A stretch of 51,397 nt of DNA from Mycobacterium sp. 852002-51163_SCH5372311 (GCF_001667115.1 NZ_LZIJ01000166.1:1-51397), one strand, 5' to 3'; shown: positions 41,231 to 50,180, numbered from the stretch's first letter. Notes: generated by a model from the sequence alone, not told the origin. A program made the numbers and translations.

Positions 41231-42213
41231 ATACCCTGCACGTCGACATCGGCCTGTCCAGGTACTCCGACTGGGCGTTCACCTCGGCGGTGGTGGCGCT
41301 GGTGGTAGCGCTGCTGCTGCTGGCCTTCGAACTGGCGTATGTCGGCGCCCGCCGCACCGACTCCCGCGCGCGAGTACTGGCCGGTGCCGCGGGTGGCGTA
41401 GCTGCCGACAGCTCGACCCCTGGCGTGGTGCTGGACGACCCGCAACGGCCGTTCGACGAGCGCGTCGGGCGGGCCGGGCTGGCCGTGGTCTACCTGGGCA
41501 TTGGGCTGCTGTTTGCCTGCATCGTGCTGCGCGGTGCGGCGACCATGCGGGTGCCGTGGGGCAATATGTACGAGTTCATCAACCTGACGTGCTTCAGCGG
41601 TTTGGTCGCCGGCGCGATCGTGCTGCGCCGCCCGCAGTATCGGCCGCTATGGGTGTTCCTGCTGGTGCCGGTGCTGATCCTGCTCACCGTTTCCGGACGC
41701 TGGCTGTACGCCAATGCCGCGCCGGTGATGCCCGCGCTGCAGTCCTATTGGCTGCCCATTCACGTGTCGGTGGTCAGCCTTGGGTCGGGGGTGTTCCTGG
41801 TCGCCGGCATCGCCAGCATCTTGTTCCTGCTGCGGACGTCGCGGCTGGGAGAGCCCGGAACCGACGGCGCACTGGCCCGGATGGTGCAGCGGTTCCCCGA
41901 TCCGCAGACGCTGGACCGGGTCGCCTATCGGACCACCATCTTCGCGTTCCCGGTGTTCGGTTTCGGGGTGATATTCGGTGCCATCTGGGCCGAGCAGGCG
42001 TGGGGCCGGTACTGGGGGTGGGACCCCAAGGAGACCGTCTCGTTCATTGCGTGGGTGGTCTACGCGGCCTATCTGCATGCCAGGTCAACGGCGGGATGGC
42101 GGGACCGCAAGGCCGCCTGGATCAACGTCGTGGGGTTCGTGGCGATGGTCTTCAACTTGTTCTTCGTTAACCTGGTGACTGTAGGCCTGCATTCCTACGC
42201 GGGCGTGGGCTGA
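41227..42213 (+). CDS. ccsA: Cytochrome c synthase subunit CcsA (ResC)
   Basis: 328 residues. Start ATG 41227 overlaps the resB TGA (ATGA). About eight helices. The haem-binding WWD loop is WAEQAWGRYWGWDPKETVSF, close to residue 255, with conserved His residues in external loops (IHVSVVSLGSG and the C-terminal LHSYAG). It presents haem to the ResB-bound apocytochrome, finishing system II assembly. Last gene of the hemL-to-ccsA run. Confidence 0.95.
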   Translation: MNTLHVDIGLSRYSDWAFTSAVVALVVALLLLAFELAYVGARRTDSRARVLAGAAGGVAADSSTPGVVLDDPQRPFDERVGRAGLAVVYLGIGLLFACIVLRGAATMRVPWGNMYEFINLTCFSGLVAGAIVLRRPQYRPLWVFLLVPVLILLTVSGRWLYANAAPVMPALQSYWLPIHVSVVSLGSGVFLVAGIASILFLLRTSRLGEPGTDGALARMVQRFPDPQTLDRVAYRTTIFAFPVFGFGVIFGAIWAEQAWGRYWGWDPKETVSFIAWVVYAAYLHARSTAGWRDRKAAWINVVGFVAMVFNLFFVNLVTVGLHSYAGVG

Positions 42214-42283
42214 CCGCCCGTCAGCATCGACCCGGCCAAAAGCAACCGAGGGGCCAAGCAGCGGCCCAAAGGGGGAACTGCAC

Positions 42284-43606
42284 GTGTCCGAGCATCAAGC
42301 GACTGGCGTGGGGGGGCCCACGGGCCAAGGCGGCCGCCCCGCGGCGGATCCTCCGACCAGGGAGTTGCCGCCCTACCCCAACGAACCGCCCCGTCACGGC
42401 GAAGCCCCCTCCGAAGCGCACCCCGGCAGCGAACCTCCCACTCGAGCCTTCGCCGGGTTCCGCACCGAGTCGCGTCGCCCCGGTGTCGACCCGCGCGGCG
42501 TCGTACCACCTACCGCGCGCGCGCCGTTGCCGCCCTGGGACTCCAGTCCGGCGACTGGCGTCCGGCCGATCGAACCGGGATTCGGCGGCTACTACACCGG
42601 TCCGGCCGAGGCGCCCGTCGCGAGCGTGGATGCGCCCTTCCGCCCGGAAGCCGTTCCGCATACGCCGTATCCGGAGCTGTCCACCGGCATGCTGTTGCGG
42701 CCCATCAAACCGCCCCCGACGGAAGGCTGGCGCCGGCTGCTCTACGTGCTGTCCGGACGGCTCATCAACGTGGGGGAGAGCCCCCGCGCCGCACGGCACA
42801 ACGACCTGGTGGCCCAGATCAACCGGCCGTTGCGGGGGTGCTACCGCATCGCGGTGCTGTCGCTGAAGGGTGGCGTCGGCAAGACGACGATCGCCGCGAC
42901 GCTGGGCGCCACCTTGGCCTCCATCCGCGGCGACCGTGTGGTGGCCGTCGATGCCAATCCGGATCGCGGCACGCTGAGCCAGAAGATCCCGTTGGAGACG
43001 TCGGCAACCGTGCGGCAGCTGCTGCACGACGCGGGAACCATCGAACGCTACAGCGACGTCTTCCGTTACACCTCGCGCGGACCGAGCGGACTGGAAGTGC
43101 TGGCGTCCGAAAGCGATCCGTCCGTGTCGGATGCGTTCAGCGGCGAGGACTACAGCCGCACCCTGGACATTCTGGAGCGGTTCTACGGCCTGGTGATCAC
43201 CGACTGTGGCACCGGCCTGCTGCACTCTGCCATGTCGGCGGTGCTGGCCAAGTCCGACGCCTTGATCGTGGTCAGCTCGGGCTCTATCGACGGTGCCCGC
43301 AGCGCCTCGGCGACGCTGGACTGGCTGGACGCACACGGCCACGAAGACCTGGTGCGCTCGTCGGTCGCGGTGATCAACGCGGTGCGGCCCCGGTCGGGGA
43401 ATGTCGACATGCAAAAGGTGGTCGACCACTTCTCACGACGTTGCCGCGCGGTGCGTCTGGTGCCGTTCGACCCGCACCTCGAGGAGGGCGCCGAGATCGA
43501 CCTGTCCCGGTTGCGGCGGCAGACCCGCGAAGCGCTCACCGAACTGGCGGCCGTGGTCGCCGACGGTTTCCCCGGTGATCAGCGGGCCAACCCCGGTTTC
43601 GCTTAA
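42284..43606 (+). CDS. ParA/MinD-like ATPase with Pro-rich N-terminus (Rv0530-like)
   Basis: 440 residues from GTG 42284. The first ~150 are disordered, rich in Pro, Gly and Arg. The ATPase domain starts at about 187: IAVLSLKGGVGKTTIAATLG is the deviant Walker A, VVAVDANPDRGTLSQKI the switch I region, and LVITDCGTGLL the Walker B. The layout is like EspI and other mycobacterial SIMIBI ATPases of ESX and cell-division systems; no ESX cluster is nearby. Separate from ccsA by 70 bases. Function unknown. Rv0530 has the same position. Confidence 0.85.
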   Translation: MSEHQATGVGGPTGQGGRPAADPPTRELPPYPNEPPRHGEAPSEAHPGSEPPTRAFAGFRTESRRPGVDPRGVVPPTARAPLPPWDSSPATGVRPIEPGFGGYYTGPAEAPVASVDAPFRPEAVPHTPYPELSTGMLLRPIKPPPTEGWRRLLYVLSGRLINVGESPRAARHNDLVAQINRPLRGCYRIAVLSLKGGVGKTTIAATLGATLASIRGDRVVAVDANPDRGTLSQKIPLETSATVRQLLHDAGTIERYSDVFRYTSRGPSGLEVLASESDPSVSDAFSGEDYSRTLDILERFYGLVITDCGTGLLHSAMSAVLAKSDALIVVSSGSIDGARSASATLDWLDAHGHEDLVRSSVAVINAVRPRSGNVDMQKVVDHFSRRCRAVRLVPFDPHLEEGAEIDLSRLRRQTREALTELAAVVADGFPGDQRANPGFA

Positions 43607-43615
43607 CGCGGGTTT

Positions 43616-43777
43616 TTAGAGCGGGTTATTGTCCCCGTGGCTCAACCGCCACAAGAAGTCGGGATCGTCGTCCGGCCCGATGACGCGACTCTTGGGCCGG
43701 TTGGCCTGCGCCCGCGCCGCTCGCCAGCCGAAGTAGATCAGCGTCCCCAGAACCAGGACCAGGAACAGGTAGAGCAA
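43616..43777 (-). CDS. Small single-pass membrane protein (Rv0530A-like)
   Basis: 53 residues from TTG 43777, chosen because a strong AAGGAGGT lies just upstream; the frame is open to 43831 but has no comparable site. One helix (LLYLFLVLVLGTLIYFGW) and a cytosolic tail with RVIGPDDDPDFLWRLSHGDN. Convergent with the ATPase gene, divergent from the DUF4229 gene. Role unknown. Confidence 0.75.
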   Translation of the reverse strand: MLYLFLVLVLGTLIYFGWRAARAQANRPKSRVIGPDDDPDFLWRLSHGDNNPL

Positions 43778-43824
43778 CTCGACACCTCCTTCGAGCGAAT
43801 ATACCCGCGCCGTAGGCTCAGGCT

Positions 43825-44205
43825 GTGTCAAAAAGGCCGAGCGGCAATGCCACTGGGGCCACTGGAGAGGCCGGGAGCGAACACGTCGTTGTTGACGTTC
43901 TGCTGTATGCGACGGCCCGGCTGCTCCTGGTCGTGGTGGTCGGTGCGGCGATCTACGGGGCGGCGCGGCTGCTGGGTGTGACCGAGTTTCCGATCGCCGT
44001 TGCGGCGTTGTTCGCGTTGATCATCGCGATGCCGTTGGGCATCTGGGTGTTCAGTCCGCTGCGCCGGCGCGCGACAGCGGCGCTGGCGATTGCCGGCGAG
44101 CGCCGGCGCGCCGAGCGGGAAGAATTACGGGCCCGGCTGCGCGGTGAGGCGCCGCCCGACGAGGAGTCCGGCGAAGAGCCCGACCGGGAACCCGGACAGG
44201 AGTGA
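43825..44205 (+). CDS. DUF4229 membrane protein (Rv0531-like)
   Basis: 126 residues from GTG 43825. Two helices (about 27-47 and 54-74) are followed by a strongly charged Arg/Glu tail with coiled-coil tendency (RRAEREELRARLRGE). This is the DUF4229 arrangement. Function unknown. It converges on fabH with one base between the stops; in M. tuberculosis PE_PGRS6 lies between them. Confidence 0.8.
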   Translation: MSKRPSGNATGATGEAGSEHVVVDVLLYATARLLLVVVVGAAIYGAARLLGVTEFPIAVAALFALIIAMPLGIWVFSPLRRRATAALAIAGERRRAEREELRARLRGEAPPDEESGEEPDREPGQE

Positions 44206-44206
44206 T

Positions 44207-45223
44207 CTACGCGTCGCTGTGCAGCGGCATCCGGACCACCTGCGCGGCATAGCTCAGGCCCGCGCCATAGCCGATCAGCAGGGCCAGATCGTTTGGCTTG
44301 GCCGCCCCCGTCGCCATCAGTTCGGCGATGGCCAACGGAATGGAAGCCGCCGAGGTGTTTCCGGCCTGCTCGATGTCGTTGGCGACGATCACGTCCGGCC
44401 GCAACCGCAGGTTCTTGACCAGCAGTTCGTTGATTCGGCTGTTGGCTTGATGAGGCACGAACACGTCTATCTGATCGGGTCCGACCCCTGCCGCGTCCAG
44501 CGCTTTGCGTCCGACATCGCCCATCTGGAACGCCGCCCAACGGAACACCGCAGGACCTTCCAGCCGCACGAATGGGCGTGGGCCGCTTGGGTTTTGCGCG
44601 AACGTGATCCAGTCGATGTCTTGGCGGATGGCGTTCGCCTGTTCGCCGTCGCTGCCGGCGACGGTGGGTCCGATGCCCTGGAACGGTGTTTCGCCGACCA
44701 CCACCGCTGCCGCGCCGTCGGCGAAGATGAAGCAGTTGCCGCGGTCGTACATGTCGATCGTCGGCGACAGTTTTTCGGTGCCCACGACCAGCATCTTGGC
44801 GGCACCGCCGCCACGGATCATGTCCGCCGCGACGCCCAGCGCGTATCCGAAGCCGGCGCACCCGGCGGACAGGTCGAACCCCAGAATGTCCTTGGCGCCC
44901 AGCGCCGCTGCCACCATCGGGGCCGCCGGCGGGGTCTGCAGGAAATGGGTGTTCGTGGTGACGATCACGCCGTCGATGTCGGTGGCGGCCAGCGCGGCGT
45001 TGGACAGCGCCCGTCGACAGGCCTCAGCCGCCATGGAAGCGGCGGATTCGTCGTCGGCGGCGAAGCGCCGGGTCTTGATCCCGGTGCGGGTGTAGATCCA
45101 TTCGTCGGACGAGTCGATGTTCTGGCAGATCTCCTCGTTGGTGACCACCCGCTCCGGTCGGTACGCCCCGACACTGAGCATCCCGATGCTTTTCGCGCCG
45201 CTGCTGGTGGCGATCTCCGTCAT
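44207..45223 (-). CDS. fabH: Beta-ketoacyl-ACP synthase III (FabH)
   Basis: 338 residues from ATG 45223 with a GAGGA site upstream. Condenses long-chain acyl-CoA from FAS-I with malonyl-AcpM, linking FAS-I to the FAS-II mycolate pathway. Catalytic triad by count: Cys122 (DLSAGCAGFGYA), His258 (DVFVPHQAN) and Asn289 (DIEQAGNTSAAS). Full length. Located away from other FAS-II genes, as in M. tuberculosis (Rv0533c). Its upstream gap of 324 bases contains the second 20-bp repeat locus. Confidence 0.96.
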   Translation of the reverse strand: MTEIATSSGAKSIGMLSVGAYRPERVVTNEEICQNIDSSDEWIYTRTGIKTRRFAADDESAASMAAEACRRALSNAALAATDIDGVIVTTNTHFLQTPPAAPMVAAALGAKDILGFDLSAGCAGFGYALGVAADMIRGGGAAKMLVVGTEKLSPTIDMYDRGNCFIFADGAAAVVVGETPFQGIGPTVAGSDGEQANAIRQDIDWITFAQNPSGPRPFVRLEGPAVFRWAAFQMGDVGRKALDAAGVGPDQIDVFVPHQANSRINELLVKNLRLRPDVIVANDIEQAGNTSAASIPLAIAELMATGAAKPNDLALLIGYGAGLSYAAQVVRMPLHSDA

Positions 45224-45365
45224 GCCCGTCCTCAGTTGCTGTTATCTGACTGTAGACATTGCTGGCCGGGCAGACGCAGAAGCCCCCCGAAAGGCCAATG
45301 CCGGGGCGCTTCGTCGGAGACTGCGAGTTTGTCCCGCGGCGACATTCGTTTTCTCGGCTTTCGCA

Positions 45366-45418
45366 GTGAAGCCAGGGCTTTGGCTGTGAAACCAGGGCGT
45401 TGGCAATGAAGGCAGGGC
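45366..45418 (-). repeat. 20-bp-period repeat, locus 2, reverse arm
   Basis: Read on the minus strand, GCCCTGCCTTCAT, GCCCTGGTTTCAC and GCCCTGGCTTCAC occur 20 bases apart (plus-strand positions 45406, 45386 and 45366). The core matches locus 1 (GCCCAGGRTTCAC). It lies just left of the direct arm in the opposite orientation. Confidence 0.7.
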
Positions 45419-45438
45419 GGAAATTCGCGCCGGTTCAC

Positions 45439-45538
45439 GCCATAGATTCACGCCCAACGCCATAGATTCACGCCCAACGCCATAGGTTCACAACCAACGC
45501 CGTAGGTTCACGCTCAACGCCGTAGGTTCACGCTCAGA
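45439..45538 (+). repeat. 20-bp-period repeat, locus 2, direct arm
   Basis: Five units of exactly 20 bases: GCCATAGATTCACGCCCAAC twice (45439, 45459), then GCCATAGGTTCACAACCAAC (45479), GCCGTAGGTTCACGCTCAAC (45499) and a last copy (45519) that ends in CAGA. Together with the reverse arm it covers most of the 45224-45547 gap between fabH and menA; the remaining part holds no gene I can support. Confidence 0.85.
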
Positions 45539-45547
45539 CGGGCTGCC

Positions 45548-46414
45548 TCACCAAGCCAGGGCCGCTGCGACCGCGATCGCCCACACCACCATCGTCAGCC
45601 CGGTGTCGCGCAGCACCGGAATCAAATCCCGGCCCCGGCGACCGGAACGCACCGGGCCGGCGGCGCGCAACGCCAGCGGCGTGGCCACCAGCCCGACCGC
45701 GCACCACGGCGTCGCGAGCATCAGGACCAGCGTCAGCACCCCGGCGATCGCCAGGAGCGCTTGATAGAGCACCCGCGTGCGGGCATCTCCCAGTCGCACG
45801 GCCAGGGTCAACTTGCCGGACTGCGCGTCGGTGGGGATGTCCCGCAAATTGTTGGCCACCAGCACCGACGACGACAACGCGCCCGTCGCCGTCGCGAGCA
45901 CCAAGCCCACCCAGTCCACCCGTAGCGCCTGCGTGTACTGCGTGCCCAGCACCGCGACCAGGCCGAAGAACACGAACACCGCGAGTTCGCCGAAACCCGC
46001 GTAGCCGTACGGCCTGGATCCACCGGTGTACAGCCACGCCCCCGCGATGCACGCCGCGCCGACCGCGATCAGCCACGGCGAGGTGAGCAGCGCCAGAGCC
46101 AGCCCGGCCACCGCGCCGACCGTCAGGCCCGCGATCGCGGCGAAAAGCACCGCCCGCGGTGTCGCCAGCCGCGAGCCCACCAGCCGCACCGGCCCGGCCC
46201 GGTCGTCGTCGGTGCCGCGGATGCCGTCGGAGTAGTCGTTGGCGTAGTTGACCCCGACGATCAGCGCCACCGCGACCACCAGCGCCAGCAGCGCTTTCCA
46301 CCACACCGCGGAGTGCAGCCAGGCCGCCGCGCCGGTGCCCGCGACGACGGGCGCCACCGCGTTGGGCAGCGTGCGCGGACGGGCGCCGGATATCCACTGA
46401 GTGAAAGTGGCCAC
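45548..46414 (-). CDS. menA: 1,4-dihydroxy-2-naphthoate octaprenyltransferase
   Basis: 288 residues from GTG 46414, which fits the M. tuberculosis start; ATG 46432 would add six. UbiA family: eight or nine helices with the two Asp-rich metal sites, NYANDYSDGIRGTDDDR (first) and NNLRDIPTDAQSG (second). Attaches the prenyl tail in menaquinone synthesis, the main quinone of mycobacterial respiration. Divergent from the MTA phosphorylase gene with only 26 bases between the starts, so the two promoters must overlap. Confidence 0.95.
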   Translation of the reverse strand: MATFTQWISGARPRTLPNAVAPVVAGTGAAAWLHSAVWWKALLALVVAVALIVGVNYANDYSDGIRGTDDDRAGPVRLVGSRLATPRAVLFAAIAGLTVGAVAGLALALLTSPWLIAVGAACIAGAWLYTGGSRPYGYAGFGELAVFVFFGLVAVLGTQYTQALRVDWVGLVLATATGALSSSVLVANNLRDIPTDAQSGKLTLAVRLGDARTRVLYQALLAIAGVLTLVLMLATPWCAVGLVATPLALRAAGPVRSGRRGRDLIPVLRDTGLTMVVWAIAVAAALAW

Positions 46415-46440
46415 CAAGGCAAAGTAAGGCATCGTGCCCC

Positions 46441-47235
46441 ATGCACCAGAATGGGCGGATGCTCGGAGTGATCGGCGGCAGCGGTTTCTACACCTTCCTG
46501 GGCTCCGACGAGCGCACTCTGTATCCGGACACGCCCTACGGCAAGCCCAGCGGCCCCATCACAATCGGCTTCATCGACCAGCACGAAGTCGCCTTCCTGC
46601 CCCGGCATGGCGCTAACCACGAATACTCGGCACACACCGTGCCCTACCGGGCCAACATGTGGGCCCTGCGCGCGCTCGGCGTGCGGCGGGTGTTCGCGCC
46701 GTGCGCGGTCGGCAGCCTGAAACCCGAACTGGGTCCCGGCGTCGTCGTGGTGCCAGACCAGCTGGTCGACCGGACCACCGGCCGCGCCGACACCTATTTC
46801 GACTCCGGCGCCGTCCACGTCGACTTCGCCGATCCGTACTGTCCGACGCTGCGCGCGGCAGCCGCGGGGCTACCCGGCGTGTTCGACGGCGGCACCATGG
46901 TGGTGATCCAGGGGCCGCGGTTTTCTACCCGGGCCGAAAGCCGGTGGTTCGCCTCCGCCGGCTTCAGTCTGGTGAACATGACCGGCTACCCGGAGGCGGT
47001 GCTGGCCCGGGAACTCGAAATATGCTATGCGGCAATCGCTTTGGTGACCGACCTGGACGCCGGTGTGGCGGCCGGCGAGGGCGTGAAAGCCGTCGACGTC
47101 TTCGCCCAATTCCAGAAGAACATGGAGCCGTTCAAAAAGCTGGTACGGACTGCCATCGGCCGGGTCGACGTCGAGCGCGCCTGCACGCACTGCCTGGCGC
47201 ACACCGGTGTCACGCTGCCGATCGAGCTGCCGTGA
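46441..47235 (+). CDS. pnp: S-methyl-5'-thioadenosine phosphorylase
   Basis: 264 residues. VIGGSGFYTFL at the N-terminus binds phosphate, FLPRHGANHEYSAHTVPYRA and VIQGPRFSTRAESRW follow, and NMTGYPEAVLARE with VTDLDAG binds the purine, the trimeric MTAP pattern rather than hexameric PNP. It cleaves methylthioadenosine to adenine and methylthioribose-1-phosphate. ATG 46441 used; an ATG at 46459 is also in frame. Overlaps galE3 by four bases (GTGA). Confidence 0.94.
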   Translation: MHQNGRMLGVIGGSGFYTFLGSDERTLYPDTPYGKPSGPITIGFIDQHEVAFLPRHGANHEYSAHTVPYRANMWALRALGVRRVFAPCAVGSLKPELGPGVVVVPDQLVDRTTGRADTYFDSGAVHVDFADPYCPTLRAAAAGLPGVFDGGTMVVIQGPRFSTRAESRWFASAGFSLVNMTGYPEAVLARELEICYAAIALVTDLDAGVAAGEGVKAVDVFAQFQKNMEPFKKLVRTAIGRVDVERACTHCLAHTGVTLPIELP

Positions 47236-48269
47236 GGGTGTTGCTCACCGGTGCCGCCGGTTTCATCGGCGCCCGGGTGGACGCGGCTTTGCGGGCGGCG
47301 GGACACGAGGTGATCGCCGTCGACGCGCTGCTGCCGGCAGCGCACGGAACACACCCGGTATTGCCGCCGGAATGCCGGCTGGTCGACATCCGCGACGCCG
47401 GCGCGCTCAAGCCGCTGTTGGCCGGGGTGGACCTGGTGTGTCACCAGGCCGCGATGGTAGGGGCCGGCGTTGACGCCGCGGACGCACCCGCCTACGGCGG
47501 CCACAACGACTTCGCCACCACGGTGCTGCTGGCGCAGATGTTCGCGGCCGGAGTGCGGCGGCTGGTGCTGGCCTCGTCGATGGTGGTGTACGGGCAGGGC
47601 AACTACGAATGCCCCGAACATGGGCCGGTCGATCCATTGCCACGGCAGCGCGCCGACCTCGACGCCGGAATCTTCGAGCACCGCTGCCCGGTGTGCGGGT
47701 CGGCGGTCGCGTGGCGGCTCGTCGACGAGGATGCCCCGCTGCGGCCGCGCAGCCTGTACGCGGCCAGCAAGGCCGCGCAGGAGCACTACGCGCTGGCGTG
47801 GTCGGAGTCGACGGGCGGCTCGGTGCTGGCGCTGCGCTACCACAACGTCTACGGACCGGGCATGCCACGCGACACCCCGTACTCCGGGGTGGCGGCGATC
47901 TTTCGTTCGGCACTCGAAAAGGGCCAGCCGCCAAGGATTTTCGAAGACGGGAGGCAGATGCGCGACTTCGTCCACGTGGACGACGTGGCCGCGGCCAATC
48001 TGCTGGCCGCCGGCGCCAGCGCCGAGCGGGACGGGTTCACCGCCCTCAACGTCTGTTCGGGCCGTCCGGTCTCCATCTTTCAGGTCGCCTCCGCCTTGTG
48101 TGATGCGCGCGGCGGCGTGGTGCAGCCGGTGATCAGCGGCGAACACCGCAGCGGCGACGTGCGGCACATCGTGGCCGACGCCAGCCGAGCGGCCGAGGCG
48201 CTGGGTTTTCGCGCGGCTGTCGATCCGCGCGACGGCCTGCGCGAATTCGCCTTCGCGCCGCTGCGCTGA
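47232..48269 (+). CDS. galE3: NAD-dependent sugar epimerase/dehydratase with zinc-knuckle-like insert (GalE3)
   Basis: 345 residues from GTG 47232. Extended SDR with intact motifs: VLLTGAAGFIGARV at 3-16, YAASK (Tyr-x3-Lys) near 177, and LRYHNVYGPGMP. Between the second and third thirds, just before the active-site YAASK, is an insert with CPEHG and, 25 residues on, CPVCG, which looks like a Cx2H...Cx2C zinc site. Matches Rv0536. Likely acts on a nucleotide sugar for envelope glycans; the exact substrate is not known. Starts within the last codons of the MTAP gene. Confidence 0.88.
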   Translation: MRVLLTGAAGFIGARVDAALRAAGHEVIAVDALLPAAHGTHPVLPPECRLVDIRDAGALKPLLAGVDLVCHQAAMVGAGVDAADAPAYGGHNDFATTVLLAQMFAAGVRRLVLASSMVVYGQGNYECPEHGPVDPLPRQRADLDAGIFEHRCPVCGSAVAWRLVDEDAPLRPRSLYAASKAAQEHYALAWSESTGGSVLALRYHNVYGPGMPRDTPYSGVAAIFRSALEKGQPPRIFEDGRQMRDFVHVDDVAAANLLAAGASAERDGFTALNVCSGRPVSIFQVASALCDARGGVVQPVISGEHRSGDVRHIVADASRAAEALGFRAAVDPRDGLREFAFAPLR

Positions 48270-48272
48270 ACC

Positions 48273-49889
48273 TCAGCTCTGCGGTGGGCGGTAGATCTTG
48301 GGCGTCGGCCGCCGCAGGGATATCTGCTGGGTGGCGGAGTCGTCTCCCCGGAAGATGCGTGGCGCGCCCGAACCGGCCAGCTGCGGCTCCCCACCGGTAG
48401 CAGCACCCCCGGCCGGGATACGGGTCGTCGACGCAGCCGACGGCGGCGGAGCCGCTCCCTGACCCGCCGGCCTGGTCCCGGGAACGGCGACGCGGCGCCT
48501 CCGGCGCCGACGCCGACGGCCGGCGAGGTGACCGCTGATCCTGACGGCGATCAGGATGCCCAGCGCCAGCCCGCACAATGCCACGTCGAAGGTGCTGGTG
48601 ATCTGATGCGCGAGGTTGTTGCCGTAGACCGGGTTGTTCCAACCGCCGCCGCCGGGGGGCACCACGAACCGCGGCGCCAGCAGGACGCCCAGCACGACGC
48701 GTGCGATGCCGAACGTGACCAGCAGCCCGGTCAGTGACGTGGTCAATCTGGTCGGTATCGAAGTGGTGGCCAGTTTGATCCGAAGCCAGATCGCCAAGCC
48801 CGCGGTGGCCAGGTCGAATGCGGCCAGCGTCATGGAGTCGTAGCGCGAGTAGGGATAGTTCAGAATCACCGCGCCGGTGAAGTCGGTGATCCGCATCAGC
48901 GCAGACCCCAGGCACCACACGATGATCAGCGTGCAGCCCATGCGTGCCGCGTTCCGCCAGGGGACGGCGTCGTCCGGGCCGCCGCGACGATAACCGGGTA
49001 ACACCCGCGGCGCGAATATCGCGGCGCCGATGGCCCACGCGAGATATCCCTCGTAGCCCACCCCGGCCGTCGAGGTGTTCTGAGCTATGCCGTGGAAGGA
49101 GTCGATGTCACGACCGATGGGCAGGAACCACACCAGCGGCCCGGCCACCAGGGCCGACGCCCCGAGCGCGACCACGGCGAGATGCGCTGCCTTGCCGCGC
49201 TTGACCAGCCACCTGGAGGCGATCAAAACCGCGATCCACGCCACCAGGCCGTACACCGTCGCCGTGACGATCACCACGATGTTCTGCTTGCCGAAGCCGG
49301 TGCCGGTCGTGTCGTGCAGTGCGAACCGCACCCGCCAGAACAGGTTGAACGCCGAGCTGAGCGTGGCACCGATCATCGACACGTAGCCGATGACCCGGGC
49401 GGCCCGCGACCACCCGTCAGGCGTCTCTTCAGCGGCGGCCACGCCGGTGATCAGCGGTTGCGCGCTCAATACCGAGCCGGCGATTCCCAGCCACGCCCCC
49501 GGCCCGACGCCGCCCGGCACGTGCACGCTGCCGCCGGAACGGATCGTCTCGTACACGTCGTATCCGATGAAACCGAGGACCAGCAGCCAGTAGGGGACGT
49601 TCAGCAGGAGCCGCAGCCTCCCCGGCGGAGCTGCGATCGCGATGAGAGAAAGCACCGTCACCGCCGCCAGAACCGCAAACAGGACGGTCTTGCTGTCGGG
49701 GACTCCGACGCCGAAGTACAGGTTCCAGGGCAGGAACGGCGCAACGACCAGCAACGCGGCAGCGATCAGGTCGCGGGTGACGTTGCGCCGCCGTGCCGGC
49801 TCCGCGGCCGGGCCGGCCACTTGCCCGGGCGGGGCCGGAGCCCCTCCGCGGATCGGGCCGGTAGGCGCGTCGTAGCTGCTCTGGCTCAC
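48273..49889 (-). CDS. Polytopic membrane protein with basic C-terminal tail (Rv0537c-like)
   Basis: 538 residues from GTG 49889. Eleven or so membrane helices between residues 38 and ~455, e.g. DLIAAALLVVAPFLPWNLYF and NVPYWLLVLGFIGYD. The helical part ends in a run of eight or more Arg (RRRRRRRRR), followed by ~70 residues rich in Pro, Ala and Gly with a short motif IFRGDDSATQQI. Function not known. It converges on galE3 with three bases between the stops and diverges from the Rv0538-like gene. Confidence 0.8.
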   Translation of the reverse strand: MSQSSYDAPTGPIRGGAPAPPGQVAGPAAEPARRRNVTRDLIAAALLVVAPFLPWNLYFGVGVPDSKTVLFAVLAAVTVLSLIAIAAPPGRLRLLLNVPYWLLVLGFIGYDVYETIRSGGSVHVPGGVGPGAWLGIAGSVLSAQPLITGVAAAEETPDGWSRAARVIGYVSMIGATLSSAFNLFWRVRFALHDTTGTGFGKQNIVVIVTATVYGLVAWIAVLIASRWLVKRGKAAHLAVVALGASALVAGPLVWFLPIGRDIDSFHGIAQNTSTAGVGYEGYLAWAIGAAIFAPRVLPGYRRGGPDDAVPWRNAARMGCTLIIVWCLGSALMRITDFTGAVILNYPYSRYDSMTLAAFDLATAGLAIWLRIKLATTSIPTRLTTSLTGLLVTFGIARVVLGVLLAPRFVVPPGGGGWNNPVYGNNLAHQITSTFDVALCGLALGILIAVRISGHLAGRRRRRRRRRVAVPGTRPAGQGAAPPPSAASTTRIPAGGAATGGEPQLAGSGAPRIFRGDDSATQQISLRRPTPKIYRPPQS

Positions 49890-50180
49890 AAGGCCCCCCG
49901 GTGATCAAGGATGGTTGTTGTCGGCGCCGAGCACACTTGGAGCGAATGCTCTCTTGAGACCATATTCTCCGTTCGGACGGCGCGGCAGGGGCTGCGAACA
50001 GGAAATCCGCAAAGGTTGCTCTGCGGTGACCGTCCCAGTGTGCCGTAAGGCTGTGGCAACCTGGTTACGCTGCGTTCATAGGCGAATCTAATCCGGATGT
50101 TGGATACTGCCGACGGTATCGCAGTGTAATGATGCTGGGACATTGCTGGTTGCGGGGTGGCCAGGCGAAGGAGAGCCGCG
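49890..50180. other. 291-base divergent promoter region
   Basis: This gap lies between the Rv0537c-like and Rv0538-like genes. A GGAG site precedes the plus-strand gene. I see no clear -35/-10 pair, palindrome or RNA gene; TTGGAT and TGTAAT near 50100-50130 are spaced too widely (19 bases) to claim. Confidence 0.35.

Noticed and set aside
45439..45538. CRISPR array
   Set aside because: The 20-base units are contiguous with no unique spacers between identical repeats, and no cas genes are present.
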